Shown piece after piece: positions 20,402 to 31,216 of a stretch of 64,000 nt of DNA. Source of the DNA: Bostrychus sinensis. Lineage: Eukaryota > Chordata > Actinopteri > Gobiiformes > Eleotridae. The stretch's first letter is position 1; each line of letters starts with the position of its first letter. The DNA is taken from positions 47,519,763-47,583,762 of the forward strand of contig CM036239.1 in assembly GCA_020698575.1 (NCBI GenBank), written 5' to 3'. Under the pieces are notes generated by a model. That model worked only from the letters and a program-made list of their open reading frames with translations. It ran no database searches and was not told where the DNA came from. The position numbers and the translations under genes were made by a program.

Positions 20402-20437
20402 CACCCTGAAGAAGGCGCAAGCCGACACGCGTTGGTG
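20402..20437 (+). ncRNA. Hammerhead-ribozyme-like motif of the Penelope-like element
   Basis: Helix I: CACC (20402-20405) with GGTG (20434-20437). Core CTGAAGA (20406-20412) fits CUGANGA. Helix II: GGC (20414-20416) with GCC (20421-20423), closed by a GCAA tetraloop; A20413 is extra and unpaired. GACA (20424-20427) stands where GAAA is expected. Helix III is two base pairs (A20427-T20432, C20428-G20431). Predicted cleavage after T20433. The core A-to-C change probably weakens or kills activity. Such motifs are established features of Penelope-like elements. Confidence 0.65.
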
Positions 20438-20520
20438 TGTTTTAAGGTCTCCAGCCCTCATGAAATAAAGGCCTTTTACAACTTTCCAAACCAAGTGAGT
20501 GCCTGGATCTTGTTTTTCTA

Positions 20521-20640
20521 TAAATAATATAATATTATAGAATATAATGCTGTATAATCTAATATAATTATAATCTAATCTAATATTATACTATATAATA
20601 TTATATTATATAATGCATAATATAATTATAAAGTAATATA
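20521..20640. repeat. AT-rich microsatellite (AATAT variants)
   Basis: About 120 bases composed almost only of A and T with repeated TAATATAAT/TATAAT units. It separates the Penelope tail from the piggyBac remnant. Confidence 0.85.
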
Positions 20641-20907
20641 ATTGCAAAGAGAAACAAACGTAGCTGAATTTGAACAAAAAGAGCTTTAATGTCACAGGTT
20701 ATTATTTTATAACTATATACAGAATTATTAAATTATTTAAAAATGTAAATTGTTGACTTTGAAAATAAATACATTACAATAAATGAACAAAAACGTGGCT
20801 TCAATCATCAAATTAAAACTGTACAATAAATAAATAAAAAATAGAAAACGACAGAATGATTAAAAATACTTTATACAGCTTCCAAAGATAAGAAAACTTA
20901 ACTCATT

Positions 20908-21562
20908 TTATATACAGTTTTTACATGTGACAGTCACAGCTCCTGCGCATTGCCCGCGCACTACTTTGTTGCACTGATGGCAAACATCTTTTGCGGTTTT
21001 TGGAACAGTTAGTGCGGACTTGGCACTGCCTCGTCCTGTCCAGAACAGCCGGCTCTCCAACAGGGCCGGGTTCGTGAGGCAGCCGCTGTTTAGTGAGCAC
21101 GTGACTGGCACGAAGTTCATGGGCAAGCTGCAGGATGAAATTGCGCCGTGGGACATTGTCATTGAGACATTTTCTATAGAGGATCCACGCATTGATTGCA
21201 GCCATGTCGAGGACATTATAGAAAACTGCTACTGGCCACCTGCGGGTTGGAGCTTTGACGAAATATTTTTTTATCATCTGGTCCAGCACATCCACGCCGA
21301 CTTTGGTGTGGTTATAGTACTGTCCACTAATACTGTCCACTAAACAGAGGAATGCAGACTGAGCATTTTGAATTTGGCGCTTTGCGTGTGTGGTGGGTCC
21401 CTCAGCCTCTGTCAGCACGTTCTGACTCTGACGTCTCCCTCTGCTTTCTCCCTCCTCAACCACAGTCCACACAGTGCCGTCCTTCCCTATCTCCTCCCTT
21501 TCGTGTATGTGGCAGGTGGACTCGCCCTGCTCTGGTGATGGCACCACTGCTGTAAAGTGCAC
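20908..21562 (-). pseudogene. piggyBac transposase C-terminal third, frameshifted
   Basis: The minus frame 21562-20921 encodes YYNHTKVGVDVLDQM, the segment around the third catalytic aspartate of piggyBac transposases, followed by TRRWPVAVFYNVLDM and NAWILY, which are equally typical. The first two catalytic aspartates are absent. Near 20985 a frameshift moves the cysteine-rich C-terminal domain into another frame (21216-20908), where VCHQCNK and CKNC give the expected zinc-binding cysteines. About 80 codons upstream of the conserved block are serine/glutamate-rich and unlike the family, so a large internal deletion is likely. Not functional. Confidence 0.82.
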
Positions 21563-21599
21563 AGAATATACGCAGTTACTTTACTAATACTGGCCATAG

Positions 21600-22013
21600 T
21601 TTATAATTTATTATTTATTTTCCTAATATAGTCTGTCATCAATACCTTGAAAAGAAGTTTCTCCACTGCCAGCAGCCTGGATGACTCGTCTCCTTCTAAA
21701 CTCTCCCTGAACCTGCGCTGATGATTGTGATATGGCTGCTGTATAAAGTGTATAGATTATTAGTTTTCTAATTTTTAACGTAATAAAAATCATCAATACT
21801 TTGAAAAGAAGCTTCACTACCTCCCGCTGAATGACTGACTCGTCTTCTTTTACTACGAGGCAGTTCACCTTCTGGCTCGCTGTCTGAACTGTCTGAGGAA
21901 CCTTCCACACACCAAGAGTCGTCCAAATCTCCCTCGCCCCCAGAATCACACTCATCTATATTACGAAGCATTTCCAGTGCCTCCATTACTGTAAGTCTTT
22001 TTCTAAAAGCCAT
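21600..22013 (-). pseudogene. piggyBac transposase N-terminus with an internally duplicated segment
   Basis: The frame from ATG 22013 encodes an acidic N-terminus (DECDSGGEGDLDD, then SSDSSDSEPEGE), as in many piggyBac-derived proteins, followed by RSKRRRVSHSAGG and SFQSIDD. A second, diverged version of the same block (RRRRVIQAAGSGE...SFQGIDD) lies about 150 bases further at 21710-21635, in another frame. Flanking non-coding bases (CTGTATAAAGTGTATAGATTA against CTGTAAAGTGCACAGAATA) are repeated too. This is a tandem duplication of about 160 bases with two or three copies. Confidence 0.65.
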
Positions 22014-22313
22014 TGTCGTGAGCTATAGCGTTGAGCTAATGCTATAATGCCGATCGCTAGGAAACGGTGGCGCGTCTCCTCGTCGGCGGGAAAACAAACA
22101 TTGTAATTAATAGAGCCGTCAAATTAGCGGTTGCGGTAGATAGAGGTAGAAATACTTAGATATATTTTTTACTTCGTTATTTTATTGAAACAGCAACATA
22201 AGAATAAACAAGAGACAGGATGCCAGCAACACATAAGGCTTAATAAACCAGAGTTATTACATGTCAAACTTTCATATCCGTCAAAATGACAGCCTTGGGA
22301 GTTCTAGTGTTAA

Positions 22314-23158
22314 GCAGCCAGTGTTGGTAAATAACAATATTTATAACTAAAGAAGAGAACACAATTCATCTGAAAATTCATAATAAAATATAATTTATTT
22401 TTGCAGTTACGACATCCCCAACAGTTGGGGGTGCTGAAGTCAAATATGGGGGTGCTGCAGCCCCTAAAGAAACACAGCTGATTCTTACCAGTTTTTCCAT
22501 AAAACACCAGAATGCACCTTATTATGAGCAGCTCTGTGCTTATTTGTGAACGGGGACAGCAGCAGAAGCCAATTTTACAAAGACTTGTGGAAAAAAGTCA
22601 GTTTGTTTGAATGCAGTCGTTACATCGGACATCAACAGGACTTTACTGTTGTTAAAATGGCAACACAACAAAGTTGTTGTGTTGTTGTTTAGTCCTCCTC
22701 CAGAGCTCTGAACAACAACACGGATTTCAACTAAATCAACAGTTAACGAAGGAAAGCACTAAACGCCCTAAATCAGGTCGGAGAAGTTATTAAATTTGCT
22801 CTGTATTAGCTCGGCACCATCATGGTTAATTTTGATAGGAGGTTATCTTCAGACAAACGGCTGTGATAGGCCAGTTCCAAATCAGCTGCAGCGAAACGCT
22901 TCCCTCCGAGAGAGGAACCAGTTTCTCTTACATGGGCAGCATCTCGCAATATACACAGCGACTGCAACTGTGATCACTTTCAGCCGGGCCCTGTTCTTAT
23001 CATACAGGACACCGTTTGTAAAGGTTTCTGAGGTGGGAGTTTGTTTTTAGCAGACGTAATAGGTGTGTTAAGATCAGCAGCTCTTCTCCCACTCAGCAGC
23101 GCGTTTATCCTGCGTCTAACGCTGAATTCAAACCAATTCCAAACACACTGCCTTTCTA
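22314..23158. other. Stretch without recognised gene
   Basis: Mixed-composition DNA between the piggyBac end and the minisatellite. It includes a perfect 11-bp hairpin at 22661-22684 and short ORFs (22310-22507 minus, 22796-23050 plus) without known similarity. No splice-bounded exon is evident. Confidence 0.5.
22661..22684. repeat. Perfect short hairpin
   Basis: CAACACAACAA at 22661-22671 and its exact complement TTGTTGTGTTG at 22674-22684 with a two-base loop. Confidence 0.85.
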
Positions 23159-26100
23159 CTTGCTGTTTGTTTATCTCTGTTGTTGTTTGTCTATCTCTGT
23201 TGTTGTTTGTCTGTCTCTGTTGTTGTTTATCTGTCTCTGTTGTTGTTTGTCTGTCTCTGTTGTTGTTTGTCTATCTCTGTTGTTGTTTGTCTATCTCTGT
23301 TGTTGTTTGTCTATCTCTGTTTTTGTTTGTCTGTCTCTGTTGTTGTTTGTCTATCTCTGTTGTTGTTTGTCTGTCTCTGTTGTTGTTTGTCTATCTCTGT
23401 TGTTGTTTGTCTGTCTCTGTTGTTGTTTGTCTGTCTCTGTTGTTGTTTGTCTATCTCTGTTGTTGTTTGTCTATCTCTGTTGTTGTTTGTCTGTCTCTGT
23501 TGTTGTTTGTCTATCTCTGTTGTTGTTTGTCTATCTCTGTTGTTGTTTGTCTGTCTCTGTTGTTGTTTGTCTTTCTCTGTTGTTGTTTGTCTATCTCTGT
23601 TGTTGTTTATCTGTCTCTGTTGTTGTTTGTCTGTCTCTGTTGTTGTTTGTCTATCTCTGTTATTGTTTGTCTATCACTGTTATTGTTTGTCTATCTCTGT
23701 TGTTGTTTGTCTGTCTCTGTTGTTGTTTTTCTATCTCTGTTGTTGTTTGTCTGTCTCTGTTGTTGTTTGTCTATCTCTGTTGTTGTTTGTCTATCTCTGT
23801 TGTTTGTCTATCTCTGTTGTTGTTGTCTATATCTGTTGTTGTTTGTCTATCTCTGTTGTTGTTTCTCTATCTCTGTTGTTGTTTCTCTATCTATGTTTGT
23901 CTATCTCTGTTGTTGTTTGTCTATCTCTGTTGTTGTTTGTCTATCTCTGTTGTTGTTTCTCTATCTCTGTTGTTGTTTGTCTATCTCTGTTTGTCTATCT
24001 CTGTTGTTGTTTGTCTATCTCTGTTGTTGTTTGTCTATCTCTGTTGTTTGTCTATCTCTGTTGTTGTTTGTCTGTCTCTGTTGTTGTTTTTCTATCTCTG
24101 TTGTTGTTTGTCTGTCTCTGTTGTTGTTTGTCTATCTCTGTTGTTGTTTGTCTATCTCTGTTGTTTGTCTATCTCTGTTGTTGTTGTCTATATCTGTTGT
24201 TGTTTGTCTATCTCTGTTGTTGTTTCTCTATCTCTGTTGTTGTTTCTCTATCTATGTTTGTCTATCTCTGTTGTTGTTTGTCTATCTCTGTTGTTGTTTG
24301 TCTATCTCTGTTGTTGTTTCTCTATCTCTGTTGTTGTTTGTCTATCTCTGTTTGTCTATCTCTGTTGTTGTTTGTCTATCTCTGTTGTTGTTTGTCTGTC
24401 TCTGTTGTTTGTCTATCTCTGTTGTTGTTTGTCTATCTCTGTTGTTGTTTGTCTATCTCTGTTGTTGTTTCTCTATCTCTGTTGTTGTTTTTCTATATCT
24501 GTTGTTGTTTGTCTATCTCTGTTGTTGTTTCTCTATCTCTGTTGTTGTTTTTCTATCTCTGTTGTTGTTTGTCTATCTCTGTTTGTCTATCTCTGTTGTT
24601 GTTTGTCTGTCTTTGTTGTTGTTTGTCTATCTCTGTTGTTGTTTGTCTGTCTCTGTTGTTGTTTGTCTATGTTGTTGTTTGTCTGTCTCTGTTGTTGTTT
24701 GTCTATCTCTGTTGTTGTTTCTCTATCTCTGTTGTTGTTTTTCTATGTCTGTTGTTGTTTGTCTATCTCTGTTTGTCTATCTCTGTTGTTGTTTGTCTGT
24801 CTTTGTTGTTGTTTGTCTATCTCTGTTGTTGTTTGTCTGTCTCTGTTGTTGTTTGTCTATCTCTGTTGTTGTTTGTCTGTCTCTGTTGTTGTTTGTCTGT
24901 CTCTGTTGTTGTTTGTCTATCTCTGTTATTGTTTGTCTATTTCTGTTGTTGTTTGTCTATCTCTGTTGTTGTTTGTCTATCTCTGTTGTTTGTCTATCTC
25001 TGTTGTTGTTTGTCTATATCTGTTGTTGTTTGTCTATCTCTGTTGTTTGTCTATCGCTGTTGTTGTTTGTCTATCTCTGTTGTTTGTTTATCTCTGTTGT
25101 TGTTTGTCTATCTCTGTTGTTGTTTGTCTATCTCTGTTGTTTGTCTATCTCTGTTGTTGTTTATCTATATCTGTTGTTGTTTGTCTATCTCTGTTGTTGT
25201 TTCTCTATCTCTGTTGTTGTTTGTCTATCTCTGTTGTTGTTTGTCTATCTCTGTTGTTGTTTGTCTGTCTCTGTTGTTGTTTTTCTATCTCTGTTGTTGT
25301 TTGTCTATCTCTGTTGTTGTTTGTCTATCTCTGTTGTTGTTTGTCTATCTCTGTTGTTGTTTGTCTATCTCTGTTTGTCTATCTCTGTTGTTGTTTGTCT
25401 ATCTCTGTTGTTTGTCTATCTCTGTTGTTGTTTGTCTATATCTGTTGTTGTTTGTCTATCTCTGTTGTTGTTTCTCTATCTCTGTTGTTGTTTGTCTATA
25501 TCTGTTGTTGTTTGTCTATCTCTGTTGTTGTTTCTCTATCTCTGTTGTTGTTTGTCTATCTCTGTTTGTCTATCTCTGTTGTTGTTTGTCTATCTCTGTT
25601 GTTGTTTGTCTATCTCTGTTGTTTGTCTATCTCTGTTGTTGTTTGTCTATCTCTGTTGTTGTTTCTCTATCTCTGTTGTTGTTTTTCTATGTCTGTTGTT
25701 GTTTGTCTATCTCTGTTTGTCTATCTCTGTTGTTGTTTGTCTGTCTTTGTTGTTGTTTGTCTATCTCTGTTGTTGTTTGTCTGTCTCTGTTGTTGTTTGT
25801 CTATCTCTGTTGTTGTTTGTCTGTCTCTGTTGTTGTTTGTCTGTCTCTGTTGTTGTTTGTCTATCTCTGTTATTGTTTGTCTATTTCTGTTGTTGTTTGT
25901 CTATCTCTGTTGTTGTTTGTCTATCTCTGTTGTTTGTCTATCTCTGTTGTTGTTTGTCTATATCTGTTGTTGTTTGTCTATCTCTGTTGTTTGTCTATCG
26001 CTGTTGTTGTTTGTCTATCTCTGTTGTTTGTTTATCTCTGTTGTTGTTTGTCTATCTCTGTTGTTGTTTGTCTATCTCTGTTGTTTGTCTATCTCTGTTG

Positions 26101-29100
26101 TTGTTTATCTATATCTGTTGTTGTTTGTCTATCTCTGTTGTTGTTTCTCTATCTCTGTTGTTGTTTGTCTATCTCTGTTGTTGTTTGTCTATCTCTGTTG
26201 TTGTTTCTCTATCTCTGTTGTTGTTTTTCTATGTCTGTTGTTGTTTGTCTATCTCTGTTGCTGTTTGTCTATCTCTGTTGTTGTTTGTCTGTCTTTGTTG
26301 TTGTTTGTCTGTCTCTGTTGTTGTTTGTCTATGTTGTTGTTTGTCTGTCTCTGTTGTTGTTTGTCTATCTCTGTTGTTGTTTCTCTATCTCTGTTGTTGT
26401 TTTTCTATGTCTGTTGTTGTTTGTCTATCTCTGTTTGTCTATCTCTGTTGTTGTTTGTCTGTCTTTGTTGTTGTTTGTCTATCTCTGTTGTTGTTTGTCT
26501 GTCTCTGTTGTTGTTTGTCTATCTCTGTTGTTGTTTGTCTGTCTCTGTTGTTGTTTGTCTGTCTCTGTTGTTGTTTGTCTATCTCTGTTATTGTTTGTCT
26601 ATTTCTGTTGTTGTTTGTCTATCTCTGTTGTTGTTTGTCTATCTCTGTTGTTTGTCTATCTCTGTTGTTGTTTGTCTATATCTGTTGTTGTTTGTCTATC
26701 TCTGTTGTTTGTCTATCGCTGTTGTTGTTTGTCTATCTCTGTTGTTTGTCTATCTCTGTTGTTGTTTGTCTATCTCTGTTGTTGTTTGTCTATCTCTGTT
26801 GTTTGTCTATCTCTGTTGTTGTTTGTCTATATCTGTTGTTGTTTGTCTATCTCTGTTGTTGTTTCTCTATCTCTGTTGTTGTTTGTCTATCTCTGTTGTT
26901 GTTTGTCTATCTCTGTTGTTGTTTGTCTGTCTCTGTTGTTGTTTTTCTATCTCTGTTGTTGTTTGTCTATCTCTGTTGTTGTTTGTCTATCTCTGTTGTT
27001 GTTTCTCTATCTCTGTTGTTGTTTGTCTATCTCTGTTTGTCTATCTCTGTTGTTGTTTGTCTATCTCTGTTGTTTGTCTATCTCTGTTGTTGTTTGTCTA
27101 TATCTGTTGTTGTTTGTCTATCTCTGTTGTTGTTTCTCTATCTCTGTTGTTGTTTGTCTATATCTGTTGTTGTTTGTCTATCTCTGTTGTTGTTTCTCTA
27201 TCTCTGTTGTTGTTTTTCTATCTCTGTTGTTGTTTGTCTATCTCTGTTGTTGTTTGTCTGTCTTTGTTGTTGTTTGTCTATCTCTGTTGTTGTTTGTCTC
27301 TGTTGTTGTTTGTCTATCTCTGTTGTTGTTTGTCTATCTCTGTTGTTGTTTGTCTGTCTCTGTTGTTGTTTGTCTATCTCTGTTGTTGTTTCTCTATCTC
27401 TGTTGTTGTTTGTCTATCTCTGTTGTTGTTTCTCTATCTCTGTTGTTGTTTGTCTATATCTGTTGTTGTTTGTCTATCTCTGTTGTTGTTTCTCTATCTC
27501 TGTTGTTGTTTTTCTATGTCTGTTGTTGTTTGTCTATCTCTGTTTGTCTATCTCTGTTGTTGTTTCTCTATCTCTGTTGTTGTTTTTCTATGTCTGTTGT
27601 TGTTTGTCTATCTCTGTTTGTCTATCTCTGTTGTTGTTTGTCTGTCTTTGTTGTTGTTTGTCTATCTCTGTTGTTGTTTGTCTGTCTCTGTTATTGTTTG
27701 TCTATCTCTGTTGTTGTTTGTCTATCTCTGTTGTTGTTTGTCTATATCTGTTGTTGTTTGTCTATCTCTGTTGTTGTTTGTCTATATCTGTTGTTGTTTG
27801 TCTATCTCTGTTGTTGTTTGTCTATCTCTGTTGTTTGTCTATCTCTGTTGTTGTCTGTCTATATCTGTTGTTGTTTGTCTATCTCTGTTGTTTGTCTATC
27901 TCTGTTGTTGTTTGTCTATCTCTGTTGTTTGTCTATCTCTGTTGTTGTTTGTCTATCTCTGTTGTTGTTTGTCTATCTCTGTTGTTGTTTCTCTATCTCT
28001 GTTGTTGTTTGTCTGTCTCTGTTGTTGTTTGTCTATCTGTGTTGTTGTTTGTTTATCTCTGTTGTTGTTTGTCTATCTCTGTTGTTTGTCTTTCTCTGTT
28101 GTTGTTTGTCTATCTCTGTTGTTGTTTGTCTATCTCTGTTGTTTGTCTATCTCTGTTGTTGTTTGTCTATCTCTGTTGCTGTTTGTCTATATCTGTTGTT
28201 GTTTCTCTATCTCTGTTGTTGTTTGTCTATCTCTGTTGTTGTTTGTCTGTCTCTGTTGTTGTTTGTCTGTCTCTGTTGTTGTTTGTCTATCTCTGTTGTT
28301 GTTTGTCTGTCTCTGTTGTTGTTTGTCTGTCTCTGTTGTTGTTTGTCTATCTCTGTTATTGTTTGTCTATCTCTGTTATTGTTTGTCTATCTCTGTTTTT
28401 GTTTGTCTATCTCTGTTGTTGTCTATCTCTGTTGTTGTTTGTCTATATCTGTTGTTGTTTGTCTATCTCTGTTGTTGTTTGTCTATCTCTGTTGTTGTTT
28501 CTCTATCTTTGTTGTTGTTTTTCTATCTCTGTTGTTGTTTGTCTATCTCTGTTTGTCTATCTCTGTTGTTGTTTGTCTATCTCTGTTGTTGTTTTTCTAT
28601 CTCTGTTGTTGTTTGTCTATCTCTGTCTATCTCTGTTGTTGTTTGTCTGTCTTTGTTGTTGTTTGTCTATCTCTGTTGTTGTTTGTCTATCTCTGTTGTT
28701 GTCTATCTCTGTTGTTGTTTGTCTATATCTGTTGTTGTTTGTCTATCTCTGTTGTTTGTCTATCTCTGTTGTTGTTTGTCTATCTCTGTTGTTTGTCTAT
28801 CTCTGTTGTTGTTTGTCTATCTCTGTTGTTTGTCTATCTCTGTTTGTCTATCTCTGTTATTGTTTGTCTATCTCTGTTATTGTTTGTCTATCTCTGTTTT
28901 TGTTTGTCTATCTCTGTTGTTGTCTATCTCTGTTGTTGTTTGTCTATATCTGTTGTTGTTTGTCTATCTCTGTTGTTTGTCTATCTCTGTTGTTGTTTGT
29001 CTATCTCTGTTGTTGTTTGTCTATCTCTGTTGTTGTTTGTCTATCTCTGTTGTTTGTCTATCTCTGTTGTTGTTTGTCTATATCTGTTGTTGTTTGTCTA

Positions 29101-29586
29101 TCTCTGTTGTTGTTTCTCTATCTCTGTTGTTGTTTGTCTATATCTGTTGTTGTTTCTCTATCTCTGTTGTTGTTTGTCTGTCTCTGTTGTTGTTTGTCTA
29201 TCTCTGTTGTTGTTTGTCTATCTCTGTTGTTTGTCTATCTCTGTTGTTGTTTGTCTATCTCTGTTGTTGTTTGTCTATCTCTGTTGTTTGTCTATCTCTG
29301 TTGTTGTTTGTCTATATCTGTTGTTGTTTGTCTATCTCTGTTGTTTGTCTATCTCTGTTGTTGTTTGTCTATCTCTGTTGTTGTTTGTCTATATCTGTTG
29401 TTGTTTGTCTATCTCTGTTGTTGTTTCTCTATCTCTGTTGTTGTTTGTCTATATCTGTTGTTGTTTGTCTATCTCTGTTGTTGTTTCTCTATCTCTGTTG
29501 TTGTTTGTCTATATCTGTTGTTGTTTGTCTATCTCTGTTGTTGTTTCTCTATCTCTGTTGTTGTTTGTCTGTCTCTGTTGTTGTTG
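23159..29586. repeat. 6.4-kb minisatellite, 20-bp unit, with higher-order structure
   Basis: About 320 units of TTGTTGTTTGTCTATCTCTG. Common variants change ATC to GTC, GTC to CTC or TTC before it, and TCTC to TATC or TTTC. Shorter 17- and 14-base units (loss of GTT or GTTGTT) become frequent after 23800. Rare variants recur in blocks: the TTTCTATGTCTG type near 24745, 25690 and 26402; CTATTTCTG near 24938, 25880 and 26600; CTATCGCTG near 25052, 25997 and 26713. This shows amplification of segments of about 0.7-0.95 kb. A smaller block at 23815-23990 recurs at 24175-24350. The unit has no stop codon in any plus-strand frame, and 20 is not a multiple of three, so all three plus frames stay open for over 2000 codons. 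This is not evidence for a protein. Confidence 0.97.
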
Positions 29587-30095
29587 CATTGCTTGCAAAA
29601 ACCTTTTTATTTTTTTATTTTATACAACTGATTCATATTCTATTAATAATATGAATTTATTAATATTTATTCTTTGATATATATTATGATATATATTTAA
29701 GTTCAAAGTCATGTCACACTGCAGGACAAAACAAGGTCAAGTACTAGTATTTGTTTTCGTGGTTATTTTTGTCTTGGCAGTTTTCTGAATGAAACGTCTT
29801 CAACTTTAAAAACCAAGTCCAGATGACTGCTTTTTAAACCTTTTCTTATGATTCAATTATCCTGGATGAGTGAGAGTCTTCACAGACATTCATTGTTAGA
29901 GTAAAGTTTGAATTAAAAGCTCCTGCTACTACAGCTTCTGGTACTACTAATAATACTATGTATTGCTACTATGCTACTACTAATACTACAACTAATACTT
30001 CTAGTAGTGCTACTACAGTTATTACACTTACCAACCTTGTTCCAAGGCTAAAAAATACTGTTATTAATTTAAAGCTTCAGAAATTTTGTCATTTT
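29587..30095. other. Low-complexity and repeat-derived stretch
   Basis: 29795-29895 is a diverged copy of one arm and flank of the fold-back family at 983-1170 (AACCAAGTCCAGATGA and the following bases). 29930-30045 is rich in TAC/TAA/ACT trinucleotides (degenerate microsatellite). No gene seen. Confidence 0.6.
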
Positions 30096-31213
30096 TTAAA
30101 TTTTAAATGTAAGTGCAACAGGGCAGGACTTGTCACAACGTGGTTGAAGTGAAATTCCAAAACCAGAATCAAAGGAACAAAAAATGTCCGGGGGCAAAAC
30201 CACAGTCAAAGGAGCAAAACAGGGCCCCGGAGTGAGTTCAGGCTGCTCCGGCGGCGGCGCGGGCCCCGGAGGAGAGTCAGGAGGCTCCGGTGGCGGCGCG
30301 GGCCCCGGAGGGAAGTCAGGAGGCTTCGACGGCGGCGCGGGCCCCGGAGGAGACACTGGAGGCTCCGGCGGTGGCGCGGGCCCCGGAGGAGAGTCTGGAG
30401 GCTCCTGCGGCGGCGAGGGCCCCGGAGGGGAGTCTGGAGACACTGGAAGCTCCGGCGGCGGCAAGGGCCCCGGAGGGGACACTGGGGGCTCCGGCGGCAG
30501 CGAGGGCCCCGGAGGAGACACTGGGGGCTCCGGCGGCGGCGAGGGCCCCGGAGGAGACACTGGGGGCTCCAGCGGCTGCTGCGGCCCCGGAGGAGAGCTG
30601 GAACTGGCGGCTGCTGCGGCCCCAGGCCGGGAACGGGAACTGGCGACTGCTGCGGCCCCAGGCCGGGAACGGGAACTGGCGACTCCTGCGGCCCCAGGCC
30701 GGGAACGGGAACTGGCGACTGCTGCGGCCCCAGGCCGGGAACGGGAACTGGCGACTGCTGCGGCCCCAGGCCGGGAACGGGAACTGGCGACTGCTGCGGC
30801 CCCAGGCCGGGAACGGGAACTGGCGACTGCTGCGGCCCCAGGCCGGGAACGGGAACTGGCGACTGCTGCGGCCCCAGGCTGGGAGCGGGAACTGGAGACT
30901 GGCACGGGCGGAGCCCGGGGAGAAGCTGCTGGCACGGGCGGAGCCCGGGGAGAAGCTGCAGACACGAGCGGAGTCCGGGGAGCAGGTGGAGGATCCCGCC
31001 GAGAGGTGCTGGCCCTAGAGCGCCGCCGCCGCGCACCAGCACCGCGTCCACCACCACGAGCTCCCGCGGTGGCTGCCTGCAAACAGGCCTGCTCCTGGGT
31101 CTGCTGCAGGGCAGCCACTGGAGACAGTCCTTGCCCCCACAGCTTAACAAAAAGCAGCAGTGGGGACTCTGTCCCCGTAATGCAGTCCGTTGGGTCCAAA
31201 TTAGGTCCGTTCA
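30096..31213 (-). CDS. Proline/serine-rich repeat protein frame attached to an LTR (gag-like, uncertain)
   Basis: On the minus strand the first ATG after the LTR end (31213) opens 371 codons. A frame start further upstream (31592) would lie before and across the LTR and is not credible. The first 50 residues include LDPTDC and a short QQTQEQA helix, as at the start of gag proteins of fish LTR elements. Then follow three repeat blocks: about ten residues (ASPRAPPVPA), twelve (VASSRSRPGAAA) and thirteen (PPGPSPPPEPPVS). All three DNA periods (30, 36, 39) are multiples of three. No zinc finger, protease or RT follows. The plus strand is also open (30184-31386) as an alanine/glycine-rich frame, because the repeats lack stops both ways. 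I favour the minus frame because of its position after the LTR. Confidence in actual expression is low. Confidence 0.45.
30241..30990. repeat. GC-rich compound VNTR (39-, 36- and 30-bp blocks)
   Basis: 30241-30600: about nine 39-bp units (GGCTCCGGCGGCGGCGCGGG and following). 30604-30897: eight 36-bp units (CTGGCGACTGCTGCGGCCCC and following), several of them identical. 30899-30990: three 30-bp units (GGCACGGGCGGAGCCCGGGG). The homogeneity of the middle block indicates recent expansion. GC content is far above that of the surroundings. Confidence 0.95.
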
Positions 31214-31216
31214 TTC

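Larger units (their letters stand above)
19510..20505 (+). mobile_element. Penelope-like element, 3' part with GIY-YIG endonuclease
   Basis: A 5'-truncated element containing the C-terminal GIY-YIG domain, a 3' UTR with a hammerhead-like motif and an ATGAAATAAAG polyadenylation-like site (20459), ending near an AT-rich microsatellite at 20521. The combination of a GIY-YIG domain and a hammerhead-like sequence is diagnostic of Penelope-like elements. The reverse transcriptase is missing. Confidence 0.85.
20641..22313 (-). mobile_element. Decayed piggyBac-type DNA transposon
   Basis: Minus-strand element with an N-terminal transposase piece (22013-21768), a C-terminal piece (21562-20908) and a preserved 5' terminus. 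On the minus strand the end reads TTAA-CACTAGAACTCCC-AAGGCTGTC, with the TTAA target of piggyBac at 22310-22313. The opposite terminal repeat is not found; the element seems truncated near the AT tract at 20640. Most of the transposase core is missing. Confidence 0.75.

Noticed and set aside
23041..29677. Three plus-strand ORFs of about 2165-2196 codons (cysteine/leucine/serine-rich)
   Set aside because: They are the three frames of one 20-bp minisatellite whose unit lacks stop codons on this strand. Length and composition come from the repeat, not from a gene.
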